NCBI GenBank assembly: GCA_015680685.1
Contig: MNCI01023303.1
Location: forward strand, 1-63,575
Reading direction: 5' to 3'
Source of the DNA: Gnetum montanum
Lineage: Eukaryota > Streptophyta > Gnetopsida > Gnetales > Gnetaceae
Length of the DNA stretch: 63,575 bases
Part shown: one piece after another, positions 46,301 to 56,760 of the stretch
How the letters are laid out: each line of letters starts with the position of its first letter
Numbering within the stretch: position 1 is the first letter of the stretch
Program-made: the position numbers and the translations under genes
Notes under the pieces: generated by a model
What the model saw: only the letters and a program-made list of their open reading frames with translations
Database searches by the model: none
Told to the model about the DNA's origin: nothing

Positions 46301-46761
46301 TACTGGGTGGAGATGGGGGTGGGTAATCTCTGTTGGGATACTAGTGCCTATGTGCTCATTGACACTTGGTGAGCGATCGTCTATCCCATGCGAGGATGGA
46401 GTGATGGGTTCATGTAGGCATGGGGACTGAGGGTGTGGTATGAATCCTCAGGTTCAGATTATGCCTCGAAGTCATCTAAATCATGTTGGTTTTGGGGCTT
46501 CTCAGTGGGTCGCCGTGAGTTTTAGCTCTTTGCCAGAAGGAGCTGGGAGATGAGCCTATGATGAGGGTCAGAAAGGGGGATGATGTCATATATAGAGGGG
46601 GCAAATTCATGACCTTCCATGTATATGTGCTCAAAGTTTCATTTTACCTCTTATTCTGTGTGGTCAATAGGAAGGTTGGCCTAAATCTTCACACAAATGT
46701 AGTTATACTGTTCTTGTGTCGGGACTATGAAGGCGTGTGCATTAGAGGTCTGGGACTCCAT
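43304..46761 (-). pseudogene. E6 gag-protease
   Basis: From ATG at 46761-46759 (MESQTSNAHAF, then TQEQYNYICVKI as in E7). Capsid domain 45553-45921 (YNGKGDPNAHLVTF, LHQFVTRFKYNL), a frame change near 45590, a knuckle CYYHQMFGHNTDTC (C-x2-H-x4-H-x4-C), then a 477-residue open stretch (43586-45019). The latter holds six or so PFVVKVP-type repeats, ALKQKNTTMSLYDPVMTS, protease active site RRVHVDDGATTNVV and flap/core FNMILGRPWLA. D-D-G-A replaces D-S-G-A. A TAG at 43586 separates a Thr/Pro-rich tail to 43304. N-terminal half has more stops. Confidence 0.88.
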
Positions 46762-47525
46762 GGTGATGTGTGACAGGGCAGCGTACGAGCTAGCTAACAA
46801 GTGCCGAGTGTGTTTCGGGCTAAGTGTGCAGAGTGTCCGACATGTGAACACTGAAAATTTTTCTAAGTGTCTAGCGTGTACAGCGTAAACGAGAGAAAAT
46901 TTTGCTAAGTATGAAATTATGAACTGTAGTCGTACACAGATGACGATCTCAAGTAAGAGGAAGTCATCTCGGAATCATTATGTTGTGTGTATTGTATGCC
47001 TTGGACAAGGTGATCCATGTTGGTGGCCGTTAGTACTTAGACCGGTTTGAAGTAGGTGCGAATTGCAACGAATTCGGCTTTGAAACGGGCCCGTATTGGG
47101 TGTTTTTGTTTAAAAAACACTGTAGCGGTACTGTAGCAGTATTGTAGTAGTGTAAACACTATAGCAGCGTAAAAACACTGTAGCAGCGTAAAAACATTGT
47201 AGCAGCGTAAAAACACTGTAGCAGCATAGACGCACTGTAGCAACGTAAACACTGTAGCAGTGTAAAAGCACTCTAGCAGCGTAGACGCACTGTACTAGCG
47301 TAAAAACACTGTAGCAGTGTAGGCGCACTGTAGCAACATAAACACTGTAGCAGTGTAGACGCTGGGAATTTGTAGACAAAGTTAGTATATGGTTAACAGT
47401 GTAGACGCTGGAAGACTTATAGATGGTGAGTGCTAAACAGGGCAGCGTAAACGCTGATGAGCGTAGACGCTGGAGAGCGTGCAGGCAAGGTTTTAGGCGG
47501 AGGCAAGGTTTTAGGCGCCATTTTA
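46762..47525 (-). other. E6 leader with TTTACGCTGCTACAGTG minisatellite and primer site
   Basis: Between 47112 and 47370 about 13 units of roughly 19-20 bp (plus-strand GTAGCAGCGTAAAAACACT) form a tandem array. The primer site is next to the LTR (minus-sense TGGCGCC near 47508-47516). E7 has a different TTTACGCT array in the same place. Confidence 0.7.
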
Positions 47526-49552
47526 TGTACCACCCAAAATCGTCGGTCTCTAGCTAGAAGAAAAAAGAGACGGTGGGATCGCGGGACACACACAAAAGAC
47601 CCTACCTTCACTTGAGGGCGAGCTAGAACGGACGAAGGTAGAGTACCTTGGATGGTCCGCACGCGGATCAAACAAGGATTTCCCCAAACGTACACCAGGG
47701 TGCTATACTTTGGGTTATATTTGAACGGTGTAACAGGCATAAAATAGAGCGTAAACAAAGCGTAAACAGAGCATAAACAAAGCGTAAACAGAGCGTAAAC
47801 AGGGTGTAAACAGCATAAACAGGGCGTAAACATCGTAATCGAAGCGTAAACGTAAAGAGTGCATAAACAGAATAAATGCAACAATTAATGAAAACTGTAA
47901 TATATTTTAGGAAGAAAATGCCAAAATATTATTGCAAAGTGAGAGTTACAATGCACCGGTCTAATGTAGTTGTGGCTTTCACACAAGGTGGACGAATAGC
48001 CCCGGTGGATGCAGGGATGACTGTGGGCTGGTTCAAACTATAGGCACAGCATATGGAGGCTATATGCTCAGCGTACAGGGTTGATGTCCAGTGTCAAGGT
48101 TTCTGCTTTTTTTCCTTTTTTGTCTCTGGTTTGCTAAACTTGCCAACCTCGATCTAATGAAAAATTGGGATTTTTATACAGGTTTAGACGTCAGACTCGG
48201 GTTGGGTGACACGTGGCACATTGACCGGGTGCGAAAGAAAATTACAACTGTATAGCGTAGAGGATGCCAGTGTATAGGATGCCAGCGTAACTATAGAGGA
48301 TGCTAGCGTAAGCGTATAGCATGCCAGCGTAATTGTAGAGGATGCCAGCGTAAGCGTATAGCATGCCAGCATAAGCGTATAGCATGCCAGCGTACACAAA
48401 AAATGTACCCAGTGTATACACATGAAAATGCTTTATTTTAAGGTCAAAAATTGATTTTTGGATGCTTGAGAGCTACTAGGAACCCTGGGGAAGGTTCTAG
48501 GGGGTCCAGACCTTCAGTTATGGCATGCTTTGACTCATTTCTGGGGCCCGAAAGTCTCTCTACGCTGTCTACACCCTGGGCGTATACGATGGGCGTAGAG
48601 GAATGAAAGACCATCATTTGGAGCCCAAAAGTTGATTTTCAAGTACCTAAGAGTTTCTGGGAACCCTGGGAAAGGTCTTGGGGGGTCCATACGCTCAGTT
48701 CTGGCATGTTTTGACTCATTTTTGGGGCCCGAAAGTCTCTCTACGCTAGCTGCACCCTGGGCGTATACGTTGGGCGTAGAGGAATGAAAGACCATCATTT
48801 GGAGCCCAAAATTTGATTTTCAAGTGCCTAAGAGCTGTTGGAAACCCTGGGGAAGGTCCTGGAGGGTCAAAAAGCTCAGTTCTGGCATGTTTTGACTCAT
48901 TTTTGGGGTCCAAAAGTCTCTCTACGCTGGCTGCACCCTGGGCATATACGCTGGGCGTAGAGGAATGAAAGACCATCATTTGGAGCCCACAATTTGATTT
49001 TCAAGTGCCTAAGAGTTGCTGGGAACCCTGGGGAAGATCCTGGGGGGTCCAAAAACTCAGTTCTAGCATGTTTTGACTCATTTTTGTGCCCCAAAATTCT
49101 CTCTACGCTGGCTGCACCCTAGGCGTATACGCTAGGCGTAGAGGAATGAAAGACCATCATTTGGAGCCCAAAATTTGATTTTTAAGTGCCTGAGAGCTAT
49201 TGGGGACCCTGGGGAAGGTCTTGGGGGATCCGGACGCTCAGTTTTGGCACATTTTGACTCATTTTTGTGGCCCAAAAGTTGCTGTACGCTGGGCTATACG
49301 TGGGCCAGCGTACACCAAGGTGTGTCCAGAGTAAACTTGGTCAAAACCAAGTATTTTGAACCCAAAACTTGAAATTCTTGATTCCAGATGCTGATGTAGT
49401 CACCTATGGGTCTCAAGGAACTCTCTCTTGTTCAAATATGCTCCTTTTGAAGCTATTTTTGAGGTTCACAAGTTTCGGTCATGCTGGGAAGTATCATGAC
49501 TTAGCTTGATTCTTGTCTGAAAGGGCTGGGTCCAAATTTTTGTGGTGTTTCA
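47526..49552 (-). repeat. E6 5' LTR (2027 bp)
   Basis: In minus sense it begins TGAAACACCACAAAAATTTGG at 49552 and ends GGTGGTACA at 47526. TATA box 48171-48178 (minus). Five 181-bp units lie at about 48417-49300. GCGTAAACAGA repeats at 47745-47865. CATCT follows at 49553 as target duplication. Confidence 0.92.
48417..49310 (-). repeat. 181-bp tandem repeat in E6 right LTR, five units
   Basis: GAGGAATGAAAGACC occurs at 48598, 48779, 48960 and 49141, each 181 bp apart, with one worn unit before 48598. The spacing is exact, so indels are rare within units. Confidence 0.9.
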
Positions 49553-50200
49553 CATCTTATCACCCCCAAGCTAATGGCCAAGCTAAGGTCACTAATTGAA
49601 AGATTATTAAAATATTAACAAGGATAATTAGCAAATATAGGAAATATTGGAGCACTAAACTGAATGATGCTCTCTGGGCATATCGCTCCACTTAGAAACT
49701 CTCTACAGGCTACTCTCCCTATGAGTTAGTATACAAAAAACTTTCAAAGCTTCTAATTCAAACCAAGATTTATACACTATCCATGGCATGTGACCTCCAA
49801 CTTGACCTTGATCTGGCACAAAAACAAAGATTGGCAACTCTAAATGTGCTAGACAAAAATCAATTGGTTGCCCTATCATAAAATGAGTTGCACAAGCCAC
49901 GTAACAAGCAACGTCATAACTTAAAAATTCAGAAGGTTAAGTATCAACCGAGAGATAAGATCCTCTACTAGAACACCACACATGTGCCACAATGTACAAA
50001 ATTTTAAACATTGTTGGAATGACCTTACATTAAGGGCCATGACCATCTATAAACCTGAAAGACCTGATAAGAGATTATTGGTCAATGTGCAACAAATCAA
50101 TTCTTTTCATGAACTTAAAATAGCCGATGCACATAATACCTCTATGAGAGGATGACCTCACTCATTATTTTGGATCTCCTCCTTTTAATTCAATCATGGG
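49553..50200 (+). pseudogene. E3 integrase, second part
   Basis: Resumes Y-H-P-Q-A-N-G-Q-A-K-V-T-N directly after E6, continues through the WSTKLNDALWAYR-like region and ends near a worn GPY region, LLVNVQQI and HGGYGHLC-like motif, as in E1 and E2. The catalytic Glu is Lys. Several TAG/TAA stops. Confidence 0.82.
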
Positions 50201-51059
50201 GGATATGGCCACCTATGTTGATCAATCAAGGCCCTCAGTTCCTTTTTAATTTTTTGTTTTACAAATTCCTTTAACTTTTCTTATTTTTTGTTTTGCATCG
50301 TTCATACTTTTTCTTTTCTTTTCTTTTCTTTGTGTATTTATTTATTTATTTTGTGAAGTTTGTCATCTAATAAGTGCTGACAATGGTATGAACTATATTC
50401 CATTGATTGCTAATGTTTGGTTTTTACCTTTGAGTTATGATGTTGATACTAAGGTATGGTTCTTTTGATATAACAAGCAATGAGTCCACTTCATCCATAC
50501 ATCCATGAATTTCTATGGTCTCTCTTGGCTTGGAACTATACAATATTATATCTCCAAAATCCACATCAGCCATATCACAACTCAGCCAATGGACCTTACA
50601 CCAAAGCAAGGTACCAACTGCATTGTGATTCATTTATCCTTGCTAATATAAGACTGTGTTGTGCGTATAGATGGTAATCATATAACAATGGATTGGATAT
50701 GGAAAGAACACTTGGAATGGACTCGTGTTGAAGCAGTTATGCAAGGAACAAGATTGATGGCACACTTATGGATAAACAACGAAAGGCATAATCTTGGCAT
50801 CGGCAACAACAAACTTCTTCTTTTCTCTCTCTCTTCTCTTCTCTTCTCTCTTCTCTCTCAGCTGCCAAATAAGGCTAGATGTCAAATGTGTATAGTGTTC
50901 ACCCTTGTTATCATGAACCAGTATTTTGCCATGTCTTATACTGATGATCCATTCACATGTCATCCCATTCACCATTAGTGTCATTTCAGTCAATAATCCC
51001 ATACCTTCCCAATACTTTGTAAGGAACTTGAGAACGAGTTTTCATTCAATCATGGGGGT
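50201..51059 (+). other. E3 3' untranslated region and polypurine tract
   Basis: T-rich after integrase with CTTTTCTTTT runs (50305-50335) and CTCTTCTCTT runs (50825-50860). Open frames at 50424-50978 are on both strands and match nothing, so I do not call genes. ATGGGGGTA precedes the LTR. Confidence 0.65.
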
Positions 51060-51863
51060 ATGATGAGCTGCGATATTGTGTCCGCCCCCACGATATCGCA
51101 TCTGCCCCCGCGATATCGCAGCCGCAGCAATGCCTATAAATAAGAGGTGGCTTTCCCTGTTTTGGACATCTAGATCTATTCCCTTAGCCAAAATCTAGTA
51201 GTTTTACCATTCCAGAGTTAGAATAATTTCCATGTGCCCATAGTAGGAGTCTCAAAGTGAATGGATCTTTATTCAAGCAAATTGTACCTGAGCACATATT
51301 TGTGTACGACAATAAAGATAAAATTTTTGATAAACCTTGTAGCATGTGGACTAAGCTAAATAGGAATTAATTATTTTTAATTGTTTAAATGATTTCTTAG
51401 ATAATTAATCTCTCTCAAACCTTGACTCTCATAATTAAGTGCACTCAGTACGACCGCTTCGAGCACATGTGCAACGCTTGGTAACCCAATAACGAGTAGC
51501 GTTTGGTAATCCCAGCAGCGTTGCACTGGTTCAGGGTGTGGACAGCAAGTGGGAATGGATACTAGTGCTAGGAAAATTAAAACTTAGTTAGTGAATAGTT
51601 AATGAAAGTTATTCACCTAGTTCTCTTCACCTTTCCCTATTAGCATAAGACGTTAAGAAGATAAAAGATATAAAAATCATATACCTCAAGCTTACTTTTT
51701 CATACAACCATGAAAATACAAGTAAGTTTGGGAAGACAGTGATTGATTAACCTTAAGTGTTCCATTAGGGCACATAAGCACTTAATCCTTGGAGTTCAAC
51801 CGGATCGCGCGTGAGATGCTTGTATTCATATGGTTGAGTGTAGGGGTACCTCACCACTCATCA
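51060..51863 (+). repeat. E3 3' LTR
   Basis: Starts TGATGAGCTG, ends CACTCATCA. U3 is short (75 bp to the TATA box at 51135-51142) and holds three tandem units with the palindrome GCGATATCGC. The 3' 227 bp match 16710-16934. CATGT (51864-51868) should be the right target duplication; its partner is in the gap. Confidence 0.9.
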
Positions 51864-52214
51864 CATGTGTTTAAGACATGTACGAAAAGTGAGACTAGAT
51901 GCTTATGTTAGGATTAGTTAAAGATTAGTTAGTTAGTTAAATTAAATTAGTTATTAAATTGTTCTATCTCTCTTTTCAAGCACCAAAATCATAAAACAAA
52001 AAATGATAAAAATTATATGCCTTGATTACTCTTAACCATACCATTATGCTTCACAAGTGTAATTAGGAAGACAATGAATGATCTTAGGACAAGGTTTACT
52101 CCCTTGAAGACTAGTGTACCAAAAACTATAAAGTCCATGTAAATCGATTGGATCGTGCATGAATGCTTTGTGATTCATATGGTTGCACATAGGGGTATCT
52201 CATCGCTCATCATT
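51864..52214 (+). repeat. Right part of the E1/E4 LTR
   Basis: From CATGTGTTTAAGAC to CGCTCATCA it matches the last 340 bp or so of the E2 LTR (from about 4300). It completes the LTR begun near 15833, with E3 inserted between. Confidence 0.75.
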
Positions 52215-52469
52215 GGCACTATTGTTGGGTGACAGAAACCATCATTGACATCATCGACATAATCATGATGATGAACCTCTATTAGCAACTTGAAGTATGC
52301 TTAACATTGTAGAGGTAGTTAAAATTCCAACTAGGCATGTAAAAGATGGTCAGATCAAGTGCTTAGATATAAATAATATCCCACAATTTGAGGGGGGATA
52401 CAATTCTAATTTGCAGAATCATCTACAAGCTTTTCCCCAAGACACTCATCAATGAAGCTGAATGCTGGT
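52215..52469 (+). pseudogene. E4 primer site and gag fragment, cut by E5
   Basis: TTGGCACTATTGTTGGGTGA after the LTR is a worn tRNA-Asp-type primer site. About 70 bp later the gag reading appears (AACTTGAAGTATGCTTAAC, then NNIPQFEGGYNSN), matching E2 near 5610-5750, so roughly 0.9 kb of leader and gag N-terminus is deleted. E5 enters at 52470. Confidence 0.75.
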
Positions 52470-53924
52470 TGTAACGACGGAAAACGTCAGAAGCTGGAAA
52501 ATACCGAACGAATCCCGTGTACACAGTTTTAACCACGGATCCACGTGAGGGCTATGCTGGAAAAACGAATCCGCGGCGCCTTGAACGGTCTTGTCGATCA
52601 GACGGGGACTTACTAATCAGTAAACTGATGAATATTTCGTGAAAACGATCTGATTCGAGGAATCGTAAAACGAGGGGAAAATGATGTAGATGAATTTCAA
52701 CGATGATAACGTTAAACACAATAAGAGGAGGCTGACATAAGAGAAACACGTAGTTTCAAGATCTACGCTTTGACTTGAAAAATGTATATTTTGTATATCT
52801 CGTTACACTGGGGAATCCCCGATTACTGGATGTGAAGCAAGCACAAAACAACAAGAAAACGGTCCAAATAGAAGTCTGATCTACCTCGTGGGCTAAAGTT
52901 GAGATGCAAGGAAGGTCAAGCTCTGACGTCTACCGATCAACTATTTCTGACCAATATAGTCTTCCCAGCAGAACGATTACTCCTATTGTCGGTGCTCAAA
53001 GCGAACTGTGCTCTGTTTCTGCTGTAAGGTGATGTCGTCAACAATTGCCAAAGCGCTACTCTCTGTATCTCTACTCAAAAGTGATAAGTGCTCCAGTGCT
53101 CAGAAAAATGTCTTTGCTTCTCTGATTTGCCAACCCTTGTATCTTTGTCAACTGGGGTATTTATAGGCTGCGACGCCCTGTGGAAAAGGTGCAACCCTAA
53201 TGACGTGTCTCCCGAGTGTTTCGAGCACTATTAGTTTCACCATTTTTGTGTCAAACCTCATGACTACGCACAATACGCTCGTTCGAGTATTGTGCGTGTG
53301 AAGAGGAGGTGCACGTCGGGCATGTCTCAACTGTCTTTGAGTTATATTACGCTCATTCACGCTGTGTTGCGTGTATGAGCATAACGTAACATGGAAACAA
53401 TGGATTCAAGCTATTTTACGCTCGCTTATGCAGCCGCGCGTAGTGAAGCGTAAAAAATGTTTAGCTTGATGACGCAATACGCTGTGACATGCTGCGTTGC
53501 GTTATGAGCGTATGATGAGTAGTCGCGTTTTCTTAGACTTTGCCTTTGACTGTTCTGGAGCTTATTATGCTACCGTGCGTAACAAAGCGTAAACCTGGCC
53601 TTGAACAAAAGACTTAGAAAAATACACAAGAAGTCGCATATCACGCTGCTTAAGCTTCTCCCTATGCCGAAGCAACTATCCTTCTAATGCTGGACTACGT
53701 TTAAGCAAAATCACACTAAGCGCCAGTACGCTACGTTGCGTGACATAGTGTAAATAGAAAAAGCATAGAAGGATTAGGAATTTGCACAAGAAGTCGAGGA
53801 CTCGATGCTACGCGCCTCTTGGTGTTGCTCTATCTTAGTCTCCCTTCTGGAATTCTGACATGCACCCTTGCCTAAATTGCGAATCTTTGCCTGAGGCCGG
53901 CTCGCAATTTTTTATGGTGTTTCA
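52470..53924 (-). repeat. E5 3' LTR
   Basis: 1455 bp, the reverse complement of the solo LTR at 14261-15717 over its length. Ends are TGTAACGACGG and GGTGTTTCA on the plus strand. TATA box (minus) at 53158-53165. Confidence 0.92.
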
Positions 53925-55047
53925 ATGGCCCCTCTTTGTTGACGGTTGGAGGGCTTACCCGAAAGACGTCGACAAAGAATACGAAACACCGGATTGGTGG
54001 AAGCAAGAATAGCGTCCATCCATGGCTACTCAAGGATTGCCCTGTCAACATGGAAGAGCAAACCTAGAGGGAATGGGAGATAGAATGGCATGGTGGGAAA
54101 CAGGTTCGGGAAAGACGTAACGTAAGTCAGGATGGTAGGAGTATGGAATACGCTTACTGAACGCACAGAAATGTATGCACACGTATGTCAACAGGAATGC
54201 TTTCAGACGAGCGTAGCACATCAGCTTGAGATCTCTTTGTCACTGATTATAGCAGGAATGCTTGCAAAAGGAGCATGGCGCATCACTTCTACGATATCTC
54301 TGCTAGGGGGAGTGCGGAAAATAGATACTTGCATATGCAGGTTTTGCGTGTGGGAAGCGGGTGGTGGCGATGAAAGGAAACAAGAGCTAAGGGTAGGATT
54401 TGTGAGAGGTACAGGCATGCAGATCTAAGTGGTCGGGCAAACCTGAGCAGCCATTTCAACACGTTGTTGTGCTTCACCACTCTAATAGACGCACCTTTGA
54501 ATGACATCCTCCAAGGCAAGTAACCTGCAACCATAGAAGAAAGCAGAGGACACCATTGCTCATGCGAACAAGAGGCGAGGTTGTCGAAATGAGTGTCGTT
54601 TGATGCGAGATAGAGCGATTGGGCCGTAAAGAAGGAGCCGAACCATGCGGGCGGAGCCGCCAATCCTGACGATTGGCCCAGCATATCTTCGCCAAAAGGC
54701 ATCAGACATAGTGCACCTAACTGGTTGTACAAGGAACCAGCCAGATGAATTTGCGAAGCCGGCGTCCGATAGCGATGATTGGCGGAGGTTCTCGAGGCCA
54801 TTGTCGACGAGGATTTCGTCAGGGCTCCAGCTGGCGAGACTAAACCCTCAGAGGTACCACCACTATAGCGGGCGCAGCGACGGCATCTCCGAGGGATCAA
54901 TAAGATGCCTCTCAGCTCATCCGAGGAATTAGTAGGATGCCAGTGGGGTGGCAACGCTAGGACTGTCCCAGTATCCCACCCCATTGGTTGTGCAGATGTA
55001 TAGAGATGATCACGCTCGCTTGATTTACATGGTAGCAGTCTGTAAGT
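53925..55047 (-). other. E5 3' region between array C and LTR
   Basis: The purine tract lies at 53925-53945. A 231-codon minus-strand open frame (54289-54984; MGWDTGTVLALPPHW start) covers much of the rest. I do not recognise it, and it has no obvious transmembrane or zinc motif apart from scattered Cys. It could be chance in GC-richer DNA or an extra 3' ORF. Confidence 0.4.
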
Positions 55048-55512
55048 CCCAGTTTTAAGTCCTGGTAGACTGCCGTTACTGGTTTTAAGTCTCAGCAGAC
55101 CGAGAAATGCTAGTTTTACGTCGTAGCGAACGGTGGTGTGTCTGATTTACGGTCTCAGTCAACCATGTTGTGGATGCCAGTTTCGTGTCATGACCCAAGG
55201 ATAGAGCTGTGCTGGTTTTATATCTCAGCAGACAGCTACTTACCTACGCCAGTTTAGCATCGTGGCAGACGCGTGCAAAAGACGCCAGTTTTTCGTCTTG
55301 GCGGACCTATACAACATTGCCAGTTTTACGTCGTAGAGGACGGTTACAACTTGCCAGTTTAGCGTCATAGCAGACGAACATTGCCAGTTTAGCGTCATGG
55401 CGGATGCGTGCAAGGCATGCCAGTTTTACGTAGTAGCAGACGGTCAGTGCCAGTTTAACATCGTAGCGGACGTCCAGTGCCAGTTTAACGTCGTAGAGGA
55501 CGAATGTTGCCA
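55048..55512 (-). repeat. Array C of E5
   Basis: About 13 units of 28-45 bp with plus-strand core GCCAGTTTTACGTCGTAGCGGACG. The complement (CTACGAC...TAAACTGGC) shows the same TAAACT core as in E7. Confidence 0.85.
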
Positions 55513-55539
55513 TACCTGCTGTCGACACCGTAGATGATG

Positions 55540-56760
55540 CTAAATGTAATACCGCTTCAAATACACATGATTTACAGGATTTGCTAATTCATTGCCGTTG
55601 ACGTCTGCTAACTTGAATGCTCCGTTGTTGTACATGTCCACCACTAAGAAAGGGCCTTCCCAGTTTGCAGTGAACTTTCCCACTGGTTCACGCACGGCCT
55701 TAAGAACAAGATCTCCTTTCTTGATCGGGCACTGTTGAAGGTTATGGCGATGTTTCTGTCACTGTTTGTCTTGATATCTTTCAATCATGTCAAGAGCCTG
55801 TATCTGCTTCTCTTCCACTGAATCCAGATCTGCGATTCGAGACTCAGTGTGTTGAGCCTCACTTATAACCACGGAGAGGACCATTCTCAGAGAAGGGATT
55901 TGCAACTCGAGAGGTAGCACTGCTTCAGACCCGTAAACCAGGCTATAGGGCATACTACCTGTAGCTTTCCTACATGTAGTACGATACGCCCATAGCACAT
56001 AGAGGATCTGTTCGTTTCACTGCCTTTTGTTGCCGTCGAGCATTTTCTTGAGCAGATTGATGATCACTTTGTTCGTTGCTTCAGCTTCACCATTCACTTG
56101 CGGGTAATAAGGGGAGGAAAAGGATTATCTAATGCCCAGGTTATCACAGAAGGATTTGGTTTCCGTGCTACTAAACTGTGGCCCATTGTCGGTCACGATA
56201 GTCATCGGGAGACCAAATCTGGTTACTATATTGTCTAGGATAAAATGGAAAATCTGCTGAGAAGTGATCTTCCACAGGGGAACAACCTCTACCCACTTTG
56301 TAAAATACTCAGTAACGGTAATGATGAAGCTATGACCTGCGGAAGACTTCGGCATGATGGGGCCTATAATGTCTAGTCCCCATCGCTAAAATGGCCATGT
56401 TATCTACTTTGTATGTAATTCTGTGGGTGACACGTGTATGAGGTTAGCGTGACGCTGACACATATCACAAGTTTTAACCTTTGTCAGGAAATCCTTTTCC
56501 ATGCGCGGCCAGTAGTATCCTAAGCGATGGATTTTTAGGGCCATAGCCCGTGGTGCTACGTGGCCGCCGCATAGTCCCTCGTGAACTTCGCCAATTATGT
56601 GCTGCGCTTGGTCTTTCTCAATGCAAGTAAGCAACATGCCATCAATGGAGCGTCTACAAAGAGTGCTATCTCCGATGATGACGTATTGCCTAGCCCACTT
56701 ACGGATTGCGTCTTTCTGTGCACATGTTAATGCAGACGGTAGCTCACCCTATAAAAGGTA
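55540..56760 (-). pseudogene. E5 integrase
   Basis: Zinc domain VHEGLCGGHVAPRAM and CDMCQRHANL (56404-56637), core first D near 56360, ITVTEYFTKWVE, VTDNGPQF (second D) at about 56180, the Glu region near 56085 (QVNGEAEATNK) and the alignable LWAYRTT and VYGSEAVLPLELQ blocks. C-terminus ends NWEGPFLV, then NHVYLKRYYI and TAG 55540. A few stops. Confidence 0.88.

Larger units (their letters stand above)
22362..49552 (-). mobile_element. E6, minus-strand group-B element, gag-protease only, itself split by E7
   Basis: Two long LTRs in minus orientation (left 22362-22415 plus 40101-41693; right 47526-49552) with TG...CA ends, a target duplication and gag-protease between them define E6. Without E7 it is about 9.5 kb. 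It has no RT, RNase H, integrase or antisense gene, though its close relative E7 has all. It would depend on another element for reverse transcription and integration. It is older than E7, which lies in its 3' LTR. Confidence 0.9.

Noticed and set aside
47037-47379. Repeated CYSVFTLLQ-like peptide on the minus strand
   Set aside because: Also a translated minisatellite, in the E6 leader.
50424-51002. Small genes in the E3 3' region
   Set aside because: Short frames on both strands without homology or codon bias; the region is 3' untranslated in sister elements.
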